From Amycolatopsis jejuensis (GTDB taxonomy: Bacteria > Actinomycetota > Actinomycetes > Mycobacteriales > Pseudonocardiaceae): DNA of 64,000 nucleotides. The position numbers were made by a program, and so were the translations under genes. Each line of letters opens with the position of its first letter. Positions within the stretch are counted from its first letter, which is position 1. The notes beneath the pieces are model-generated. The model saw only the letters and a program-made list of their open reading frames with translations. It was not told the origin of the DNA and did no database searches. Of this stretch, positions 18,501 through 25,018 are shown in pieces. Where the stretch lies: contig NZ_JNYZ01000006.1 of the NCBI RefSeq assembly GCF_000717335.1, positions 310,001 to 374,000 of the forward strand, read 5' to 3'.

Positions 18501-19882
18501 TGTGGGAGCAGGTGCTCGGGCACCGGCCGGCCACGCCGGAGGCGGACTTCTTCGGGGAGGGCGGGCATTCGCTGCTCGCCGTCCGCCTGCAGCGGCAGGC
18601 CGAACGGCGGTTCGGCAGCGAGATCGCGCTCTCGCGGCTGCTGCGCACCCCGACCGTGCGTGGCATGGCACTCAGTCTCGGCGACGGCCAGGCGGACGGC
18701 ACGCCGGACCTGCGCGCGGAATCCCGGTTGCCGGACCTTGCGGTAGCGGACCGGATCCCGCCGGTGGACGGCACGGTCCTGCTCACCGGGGCGACCGGAT
18801 TCCTCGGCAGCCACCTCCTCGACGAGCTGCTGCGGGCGGGGCGCCGCGTCGCCTGTCTCGTCCGCGCCGCCACCAGGGAAGAAGGGGACGCGCGGCTCCG
18901 GGCGGCGATGCGGCAATTCGCGCTCGACCCGGCGCGGATCGGCGAGGTCGAAATCTGGCCCGGCGACCTCTCCAGCCACCGCCTCGGCCTGGACGGCGGC
19001 TACGAAGCGCGGGCGCGCCGGGTACAGGAGGTCTACCACGCGGCCGCGCACATCAACTTCGTGGTTCCGTACCACACGGTGAAACACACGAACGTCGACG
19101 GAATGCGGCGGCTGCTCGAATTCTGCGCGGTCAACCGGACTCCGCTGCGGGTGATCTCCACCCTCGGCGTCTTTCCGCCGGATTCCACCCTGGGCGTGGC
19201 CGATGAGCACACGGTGCCGGGGGACCCCGCGTCACTCGGGATCGGCTACTCGCAGAGCAAGTGGGTCGCCGAGCGGATGGCGGTGCGGGCGCGGGACTCC
19301 GGCCTGCCGGTCACCGTGCACCGGGTCGGCCGCATCTGCGGGCACAGCCGCACCGGAGCGGGCCGGCCCGGCGACTTCTTCTGGCTCCAGCTGAAGGGGT
19401 TCGCCGAGCTGGGCTGTTACCCCGGTGACCTCGCCGGGGGACCGCCGGTCGACCTGCTTCCGGTGGACTACGTGGCGAAGGCGATCGTGCGGCTGTCCGA
19501 AGCCGGGGCGGACAACGAAAACTGGCACCTGTTCCACCCGCGCGGGCTCACCTGGCGCGAGATCCTCCGCACGATGCGCGCGGAGGGGTATCCGGTCCGG
19601 CCGGTGCCGCCTGCCGAATGGATGGCGGCGCTGGAACGGCAGGCCGGGACGGGCGGCCGGGAAAGCGGCCTCGGGCCGTTGGTGCCGCTGATGCGGGAGG
19701 GCGCGCTGCGGCTCGGCGACCTGGCGTTCGGCAACGGGAAATCCCGCACGGCCCTCGCCGCGGCGGGATGCCCGATCCCGGCCGCCGAGCCGGCCTGGAT
19801 CCGGCGGATGTTCGAGTACTTCCGTTCGCGCGGCGCGATCGCGCCGTCCGGGCGGGAAGAGGGGGAGGACCACGATGGCTGA
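15542..19882 (+). CDS. NRPS, C-A-PCP-reductase, pyrrolobenzodiazepine-forming (TomB/SibD-like)
   Basis: A 1446-residue four-domain NRPS. Condensation domain about 1-440 with HHTVFDG (His146-147, Asp151). Adenylation domain about 455-960 with YTSGSTGRPKG, FDVFTLE (Asp654 kept, so an amino-acid substrate), NAYGPSEA, YRTGDVV and GRADDQVKIRGYRVEP. Carrier domain with EGGHSLLA (Ser1010). C-terminal thioester-reductase domain about 1075-1440 with TGATGFLGSH for NAD(P)H and YSQSK (Tyr1236, Lys1240). It should activate the 4-alkylproline, join it to the anthranilyl unit and release the dipeptide reductively as an aldehyde that closes to the carbinolamine/imine, the DNA-alkylating feature of the class. 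Its stop overlaps the next start by 8 bases. Confidence 0.95.
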   Translation: MTAPSKRSAPGAGRFPASPAQPGLWFASVHSADPTAYNQPLLLRPGVLLDHAVLVEALRAVHRAHSALRTTFETDDGGELSQVVHEVLDPIVDTCDHRGRGTSDWVAAQVAEVAATVFDLHTGPLVRVRHLRLTSRRRSVLVFNIHHTVFDGMSFKPYLRAVEAAYTALAAGREPAIPACRQSVESYARWSERWTGAGMPEYWRRTLADAPAPRPVGLPGEGPPAHIVRSVALDPVLSERVAGFCRAEGITTSMFFVAIGFVLLHRQTGHDDVLLGMPVTVRRGGDADVLGHLTNTVVLRHRLGAGATARDVLRSVKDEMLGALRYRDTPLEAVVSDLRAAGAGIGGAGDLFRTMITVMPSGSRRLALGAWDVDTWEHVPPGAKYDLAILVDETPGRYTLVVEHRTAAADGESFTGYLAQRLPVLIASVLDDPGTPVGDLRWIGGEEERAIAGFCARQAAAPEPGPAAADLVVSAAGAFPAAPAIVVDGVATDYAELERRAGVVAAELAARGVRPGEPVAVLMRPGADLVVTILGILLAGAGYVVLDADHPPERQRFVLHDCGARILVHANGIGLTGLPAGVEVFGLCQAGAAPSRVRTSPADPAYLVYTSGSTGRPKGVPMPQATLVNLVRNQEILSSGRRLTTLQYMPPAFDVFTLEVFGTLCSGGTLVIPPAGARTDFGELAAFMAAQRIERAYFPYVVLRELAAVVRSSDSGLAGLPDLREVYVTGEQLVVTEDLREMFRRNPQARLINAYGPSEAHLCSAERLPADPGTWPALPSIGRVVDGIDAYVLSDAETPRRAPFGVEGELCVAGPVVSSGYVGLPEITRRAMVPDPFVPGRTMYRTGDVVVLAADGRLHYHGRADDQVKIRGYRVEPGEVEAALERELAVTAAAVIAVPDGGDRVLHAFVQSGTPLPPDWRARLGVVLPSYLIPRTITRVDEFPLTSNGKTDRRALMTVHRAGAAASAGTGEPAAGWTGAEREMAGLWEQVLGHRPATPEADFFGEGGHSLLAVRLQRQAERRFGSEIALSRLLRTPTVRGMALSLGDGQADGTPDLRAESRLPDLAVADRIPPVDGTVLLTGATGFLGSHLLDELLRAGRRVACLVRAATREEGDARLRAAMRQFALDPARIGEVEIWPGDLSSHRLGLDGGYEARARRVQEVYHAAAHINFVVPYHTVKHTNVDGMRRLLEFCAVNRTPLRVISTLGVFPPDSTLGVADEHTVPGDPASLGIGYSQSKWVAERMAVRARDSGLPVTVHRVGRICGHSRTGAGRPGDFFWLQLKGFAELGCYPGDLAGGPPVDLLPVDYVAKAIVRLSEAGADNENWHLFHPRGLTWREILRTMRAEGYPVRPVPPAEWMAALERQAGTGGRESGLGPLVPLMREGALRLGDLAFGNGKSRTALAAAGCPIPAAEPAWIRRMFEYFRSRGAIAPSGREEGEDHDG

Positions 19883-21239
19883 GCCGGACGGACGGGCGGT
19901 GGTGATCATCGGGGCCGGCCCGGTCGGGTGCGCGCTGGCGGCGCTGCTGCGGCGGCAGGGGATCCGGGTGGAGGTCTTCGAGCGGCAGGAGGAGCGGGCC
20001 GCCGGGTCCGGCAACTCCTTCAACCTGACCCTCACCTCGCGCGGCCTCGACTGCCTCCCGCCACCGGCGAAACGGCGGCTGTACCTGCAGGGGTCGGTGC
20101 TGGGGAAACGGATCATCCACCACCGGGACGGGGCGATCTCCACGCAGCCCTACGGCACCGCCGACTCGCACCACCTGCTGTCCATCCCGCGCCGGGTGCT
20201 GCAGGACATCCTGCGCGACCACGCCGTGCGGGCGGGCGCCCGGATCCATTACGGGCAGACCTGCGTCGGTGTGGACCCGGCCCGCCCGGCCGCGCTGATC
20301 CGGGGCCGCGACGGGGCAGCCGCCTGGGTGCCCGCCGATCTGGTGGCCGGCTGCGACGGGGCGAACAGCGCGGTGCGGGAAGCGATCGCCCGGGCCTATC
20401 CCGCGGACCTGCGGGTCAGCCGGGAATCCATCGAGCACGGCTACGCCGAGATCACCATGCGGTACGGCGACGCCGATCCGACCGGCATGCACCTGTGGCC
20501 GCGCGGAGACCATTTCCTCCAGGCACAGCCGAACCGCGACCGGACGTTCACCACGAGCCTGTTCAAGCCGCTGGCGGCGGACGTCCCGCGGCGGCAGTTT
20601 TCGGGTCTCTGCTCGCCGGCCGCGGTCAGTGCCTACTGCGCCACCGAATTTCCCGATGTCTTCGACCGGATGTCCGGGGTGGGCGCTCAGCTGACGGCGC
20701 GGCCGCCGGGCCGGCTCCGCATCGTCGGCTGCGCGCCCTACCACCGCGAACGCGCGGTGCTGGTCGGCGACGCCGCACACACCGTCGTCCCGTTCTTCGG
20801 GCAGGGCGTCAACTGCAGTTTCGAGGATGCCGCGACCTTGGCCGGGCTGCTGGAGCGGGCAAGGCCCGGTGCCGTGGCGGACATCGGCCGCGAGTACAGC
20901 CGGTCCCGGGTACCGGTGGGCCATGCGCTGGCGGACCTGTCCCTGCGCAACCTCGAGGAGCTCTCGTCCCACGTGACCGATCCGGCATTCCTCGACCGCC
21001 GCGCACTGGAGCGGCGGCTGCATCAGCAGCATCCGGAGTCCTACACGCCGCTTTACCAGCTGGTGGCGTTCACCAGCACGCCCTACGACGCGGTACAGCG
21101 GATGGACCGGGAGCGGAGCGCGGCGCTCGATTCCCTGTGCGAGGGCCGGGATCTGCGCCGGGACCAGGACGTCATCATCTCCGAATTCGCGCGGAAGTAC
21201 GGAGACGGCCGCATGCGGGGAAGGCAGCGCACGGGGTGA
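19875..21239 (+). CDS. kmo: Kynurenine 3-monooxygenase-like FAD hydroxylase
   Basis: A 454-residue class A flavoprotein monooxygenase. VVIIGAGPVGCALAALL binds FAD near the N-terminus, GCDGANSAVREAI is the DG motif, and VGDAAHTVVPFFGQGVNCSFEDA is the GD motif typical of kynurenine 3-monooxygenases. It hydroxylates kynurenine to 3-hydroxykynurenine, giving the phenol found at C9 of anthramycin-type products. ATG 19875 follows GGGGGAGGA and overlaps the NRPS stop. A C-terminal membrane anchor, present in mitochondrial enzymes, is absent here. Confidence 0.92.
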   Translation: MAEPDGRAVVIIGAGPVGCALAALLRRQGIRVEVFERQEERAAGSGNSFNLTLTSRGLDCLPPPAKRRLYLQGSVLGKRIIHHRDGAISTQPYGTADSHHLLSIPRRVLQDILRDHAVRAGARIHYGQTCVGVDPARPAALIRGRDGAAAWVPADLVAGCDGANSAVREAIARAYPADLRVSRESIEHGYAEITMRYGDADPTGMHLWPRGDHFLQAQPNRDRTFTTSLFKPLAADVPRRQFSGLCSPAAVSAYCATEFPDVFDRMSGVGAQLTARPPGRLRIVGCAPYHRERAVLVGDAAHTVVPFFGQGVNCSFEDAATLAGLLERARPGAVADIGREYSRSRVPVGHALADLSLRNLEELSSHVTDPAFLDRRALERRLHQQHPESYTPLYQLVAFTSTPYDAVQRMDRERSAALDSLCEGRDLRRDQDVIISEFARKYGDGRMRGRQRTG

Positions 21240-21253
21240 AAAGGAGGAATCTG

Positions 21254-22126
21254 ATGCGGATCGCGGTCACCACACCGCTCGGCAACGTGGGATCACGGGT
21301 CACCGAACTGCTGATCCAGGCGGGGGTACGGCCCGCGGTGCTGCTGCGGGACCCGGCGAAGCTCAGCCCGGAGGTCTCGGCCCGGGTGGACGCCGTGCAG
21401 TGCGACCAGCGCGACGCGGACGCCGTCATCGAGGCCACCAAGGGGGTCGATGCGCTGTTCTGGGTCGATCCGCCCGGCCTCGACCCGGATCCGGTCGCCG
21501 CCTACACGCTCATCGGGGCCAACCTCGCGCGGGCCATCCGGCACAACGGCATCGGCCGCACGGTGTTCCAGAGCAGCGTGGGTGCCGAAAAACGCCACGG
21601 CGCAGGGGAAATCGACGGGCTGGCCAGTACCGAGGAACAGATCGACAAGCTCGGGGCCTCGGTCACGCACCTGCGCTGCGGCTACTTCTTCTCGAACCTC
21701 CTGCTGAGCCTCGATCAGCTCCGGCGGGGATACCTCGCGACCACTTTCCCGCTGGACCACCCGATGCCCTGGGTCGACCCGCGCGACATCGGGGACATCG
21801 CGACCGCCCGGCTGCTGCACGGCGGCTGGTCGGGCAGGCAGGTCCAGGCGGTGCACGGCCCGTGCGACCTGACCTTCGCGCAGGCGGCGGAGATCATCTC
21901 GGCGTCGACCGGGAAACCGGTCGACGCGGTGCGGATCACCGACCTGGAGTTCCGGAACGTGCTCGCGAGCAGAGGGCTCGGCGCCATGCAGATCGAGGCG
22001 ATCGTGCGGATGCCGATCGGCCTGCGCGAGGAGTTCCGGGCCGAGGACGAGCGGTCGTTGCTGACGACGACCTCGACCACCCTCGGCGCCTGGGCGCACA
22101 CCGTGCTGCGGCCCCTTCTCGCCTGA
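21254..22126 (+). CDS. NmrA-like NAD(P)-binding protein
   Basis: A 290-residue short-chain-dehydrogenase-like protein of the NmrA group. The nucleotide loop is PLGNVGSRVTELL (GNVG), followed by VLLRDPAKL and CDQRDADAV; the middle TVFQSSVGAEKRH replaces the catalytic Tyr-x3-Lys, as in other NmrA proteins. A textbook AAGGAGG (21241-21247) precedes ATG 21254. The ORF lies 14 bases after the monooxygenase, so it is cotranscribed with the core cluster. I cannot give a reaction: it may reduce an intermediate or act as a redox sensor. Confidence 0.86.
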   Translation: MRIAVTTPLGNVGSRVTELLIQAGVRPAVLLRDPAKLSPEVSARVDAVQCDQRDADAVIEATKGVDALFWVDPPGLDPDPVAAYTLIGANLARAIRHNGIGRTVFQSSVGAEKRHGAGEIDGLASTEEQIDKLGASVTHLRCGYFFSNLLLSLDQLRRGYLATTFPLDHPMPWVDPRDIGDIATARLLHGGWSGRQVQAVHGPCDLTFAQAAEIISASTGKPVDAVRITDLEFRNVLASRGLGAMQIEAIVRMPIGLREEFRAEDERSLLTTTSTTLGAWAHTVLRPLLA

Positions 22127-22175
22127 GGGTCCGCAAGCTGCGCACAACCTCCCGATCAGTGAACGGAGAAGGACG

Positions 22176-23585
22176 ATGACGGCTCGGCGGATGCGCTTGT
22201 TCGCTTTCGACTTCCTGGGGCCGGCGCACCTGTCCGCGGGCACCTGGCGGCATAAGGACGACCGGGGCCATCGCTACACCGATGTGCGGTACTGGACCGG
22301 CTATGCCCGGCTGCTGGAAGAAGCCCGGTTCGACGGCATCTTCTTCGCCGACAACGTCGGCTACCACGACGTGTACGAGGGCAGTGTCGCCGCCGCGCTC
22401 GCGGACGCGGCGCAGATTCCGGCCAACGACCCGTTGCTCGTGATCTCGGCGATGGCCAGCGTCACCACCGGGCTCGGCTTCGGGGTGACGGCATCGACCG
22501 CCTACGACCATCCGTACTCACTGGCCCGCCGGTTCTCCACCCTGGACCACCTGACCGGCGGCCGGATCGGCTGGAACGTGGTGACCTCCTATTCCGAGAG
22601 CGCCGCCCGCAACCACGGGGTCGCCCGGCAGATGCGGCACGACCAGCGCTACGAGCGGGCGGCCGAGTACCTGGAGGTGGTCTACAAGCTGTGGGAGGGC
22701 TCCTGGGAGGACGGCGCGGTGGTGCGCGACCGCAACCGGTGCGTCTGGGTCGATCCGGCGCGAGTGCACGAAATCGGCCATCACGGCGAGTACTTCACGG
22801 TCCCCGGGATCGCGTTGTGCGAGCCCTCGCCCCAGCGGACGCCGGTGATCTTCCAGGCAGGCGGCTCGCCGAAAGGACAGCGGCTGGCCGCGGAACACGC
22901 CGAAGCGGTCTTCACCAATTCCGTGTCCATGGCTGCGCTGAAGCGGCAGGTCGACACGCTGCGGGTGATCGCCGCCAACCGCGGGCGTGATCCACGGAGC
23001 CTGAAGGTGCTGCACATGCTCAACGTGGTCTGCGCTCCGACCGACGAGGCCGCCCACGCGAAACACGAGGAATACCGCAGGCTGGTCAGCACGGCCGGGG
23101 CGATGGCCAGGTACAGCGGCTGGAGCGGGCTGGACATGTCCCAGTTCGACCTCGACGTACCGCTCGGGCACGTCGAGACCAACGGCGGGCAGACGATGAT
23201 CGACATGTTCTCCACGATGGAGCCGGACCGGGAGTGGACCCCGCGCGACGTGGCCGCCTTCATCGGCATCGGGGGCACCGGGCCCACTGTCGTCGGCTCG
23301 CCCGCCACCGTCGCCGACGAGCTCATCCGCTGGATGGAGGTGACCGGGGTCGACGGGTTCAACGTCGGGCACGCGGTGAAGTACCAGGACATCGCCGATT
23401 TCATCGACCTGGTGGTCCCCGAGCTGCAGCGCCGCGGCGTGATGTGGACCGAGTACGACGGGACCACGTTGCGCGAAAAGCTCTACGGGCCCGGCGTCGT
23501 CCGGCTCCGCGACGATCATCCCGGGCACGGCTTCGCCCGCCCGCGGGCCGATGCCCCACTGCCGGCGCAGAACGCGAACCGGTGA
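22176..23585 (+). CDS. NtaA/SnaA/DszA-family flavin-dependent monooxygenase
   Basis: A 469-residue luciferase-like monooxygenase of the large nitrilotriacetate-monooxygenase group. Typical pieces are FDFLGPAHLSAGTWRHKDD, FFADNVGYHDVYEG, DHLTGGRIGWNVVTSYSESAARNHG and PVIFQAGGSPKGQ. Such enzymes use FMNH2 delivered by a separate reductase to oxidise C-N or C-S compounds; no reductase gene is visible nearby. ATG 22176 has GGAGAAGGA upstream. It lies 49 bases after the NmrA gene and 35 before the next. This is one of four genes extending the operon beyond the familiar pyrrolobenzodiazepine set; the substrate is unknown. Confidence 0.9.
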   Translation: MTARRMRLFAFDFLGPAHLSAGTWRHKDDRGHRYTDVRYWTGYARLLEEARFDGIFFADNVGYHDVYEGSVAAALADAAQIPANDPLLVISAMASVTTGLGFGVTASTAYDHPYSLARRFSTLDHLTGGRIGWNVVTSYSESAARNHGVARQMRHDQRYERAAEYLEVVYKLWEGSWEDGAVVRDRNRCVWVDPARVHEIGHHGEYFTVPGIALCEPSPQRTPVIFQAGGSPKGQRLAAEHAEAVFTNSVSMAALKRQVDTLRVIAANRGRDPRSLKVLHMLNVVCAPTDEAAHAKHEEYRRLVSTAGAMARYSGWSGLDMSQFDLDVPLGHVETNGGQTMIDMFSTMEPDREWTPRDVAAFIGIGGTGPTVVGSPATVADELIRWMEVTGVDGFNVGHAVKYQDIADFIDLVVPELQRRGVMWTEYDGTTLREKLYGPGVVRLRDDHPGHGFARPRADAPLPAQNANR

Positions 23586-23620
23586 ACCCGGGCGCCGGAA
23601 CCGACTCCAGGAGAGAAATC

Positions 23621-25018
23621 GTGAGTACTGATCTCGAGGATTTCACCGGCACGCCGGGGCGGGGCGGCGAGATCGCCCGGGTCCGCAAGCTGATCGACGA
23701 GCACGACGTCCGGTACCTGTACTTCCAGTTCGTCTCGGTCACCGGGCGGGTGCTCGGCAAGGGGGCGCCCTCGGCGTGCTGGGAGAAGTTCGCCGAAACC
23801 GGATTCCAGCTGGTCTACGGTGCGACCGCGAACCTGTTCACCGACCGCCACGGCGAGTACATCGGCTACGGCCCGGAAGCACGGGAGCTCGTCGGCATTC
23901 CGGAACCGGAGACTTTCCGGGTGCTGCCATGGGATCCGCGGACCGCACGGGTGTTCTGCACGTTGTTCCGGGGCCGGGAGGAAGAGGAGGCCCCTGGCGC
24001 ATTCCTCAGTTCCGACTGCCGCGGCAACCTGCGGCGGATCCACGAGGACTTCCGGCAGGAGACCGGACTGCAGCTGCGGGTGGGCACCGAGCCGGAGATG
24101 ATGTGGTTGAAGCTCAATCCGGACGGCACCCCGTCGGTCGAGGGCGCGACGAAGCCGTACTGCTACCACCTCGACCAGTTCGCCGAGCTGCAGCCGGTGA
24201 TCCACCGGGTCATCGAGTACAGCGAGGCGATGGGGCTGACGATGATCCAGGGCGACCACGAGGACGCGCCCGGCCAGCTCGAGCTCAACTTCGCCTTCGC
24301 CGAGGCCGGGGTCACCGCCGACCACCTCACCACGTACCGGCAGGTCTGCCGTCAGGTCGGCCGGGAGATGAACCTGTACCCGTGTTTCATGCCCAAGCCG
24401 TTCACCGGGGTGTCGGCCAACGGGTGCCACCACAACCTCTCACTGTGGCAAGGGGACGAGAACGTCTTCCTGCCGCAAGGGGACGACCCGCGGCTGCCGA
24501 GCAAGATCGGCCTGAACGCCATCGGCGGGGTCCTCGCGCATCTGGAAGCGCTGACCTGCATCACGGCTCCGACGGTGAACTCCTACCGCCGGTTGTGGGA
24601 CACCGGGTTCTGGGCTCCGCTGTTCGCCGACTGGGGCTATCAGAACCGGACCACCGCACTGCGGGTGAGTGCCCCCGGCCGGTTCGAGTACCGCTGCGCC
24701 GACTCGTCGGTCAACCCCTACCTGTCGTGCGCCGCGCTGATCAGGGCGATGCAGGACGGAATCCGCGGCAACCTCGATCCGGGGCCGCCCGAGGAACGCA
24801 ACATCTACGAGGCCATGGCGGGGGGAAAGGAGGTCAGGAAGATCCCGCTGAACCTGGGTGACGCACTCCGCGCACTGGCGGCCGATCCGGTGATCCGGGA
24901 CGCCCTGCCCGGCGACCTGTACCGGGTCTTCCACCACTACAAGACCGACGAATGGGAACGGTTCTGCGCCGCGGTGACCGAGTGGGACGTCGAGGAGTAT
25001 CTCGACGTGCTTCCGTGA
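23621..25018 (+). CDS. Glutamine synthetase-family ligase
   Basis: A 465-residue glutamine synthetase-fold protein. The beta-Grasp N-terminus (YLYFQFVSVTGRVLGKG) is followed by the catalytic domain with GTEPEMMW, the QGDHEDAPGQLELNF metal/glutamate region, KPFTGVSANGCHHNLSLW and RFEYRCADSSVNPYLSCA. It is not close to GlnA: the C-terminal tyrosine adenylylation loop is not recognisable. Relatives include gamma-glutamyl-amide/polyamine synthetases. It would join glutamate, or another acid, to an amine using ATP. GTG 23621 is supported by AGGAGAG. Its stop overlaps the next start (GTGA), tying it to the DUF1989-GcvT protein. Confidence 0.88.
   Translation: MSTDLEDFTGTPGRGGEIARVRKLIDEHDVRYLYFQFVSVTGRVLGKGAPSACWEKFAETGFQLVYGATANLFTDRHGEYIGYGPEARELVGIPEPETFRVLPWDPRTARVFCTLFRGREEEEAPGAFLSSDCRGNLRRIHEDFRQETGLQLRVGTEPEMMWLKLNPDGTPSVEGATKPYCYHLDQFAELQPVIHRVIEYSEAMGLTMIQGDHEDAPGQLELNFAFAEAGVTADHLTTYRQVCRQVGREMNLYPCFMPKPFTGVSANGCHHNLSLWQGDENVFLPQGDDPRLPSKIGLNAIGGVLAHLEALTCITAPTVNSYRRLWDTGFWAPLFADWGYQNRTTALRVSAPGRFEYRCADSSVNPYLSCAALIRAMQDGIRGNLDPGPPEERNIYEAMAGGKEVRKIPLNLGDALRALAADPVIRDALPGDLYRVFHHYKTDEWERFCAAVTEWDVEEYLDVLP

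Noticed and set aside
15335..19210. Very long open frames antisense to the NRPS genes (e.g. 15335-17248 and 17993-19210, minus strand)
   Set aside because: They are GC-bias shadows: His/Arg/Pro/Gly-rich, no family motifs, no start signals, and the plus-strand frames carry complete NRPS domains.
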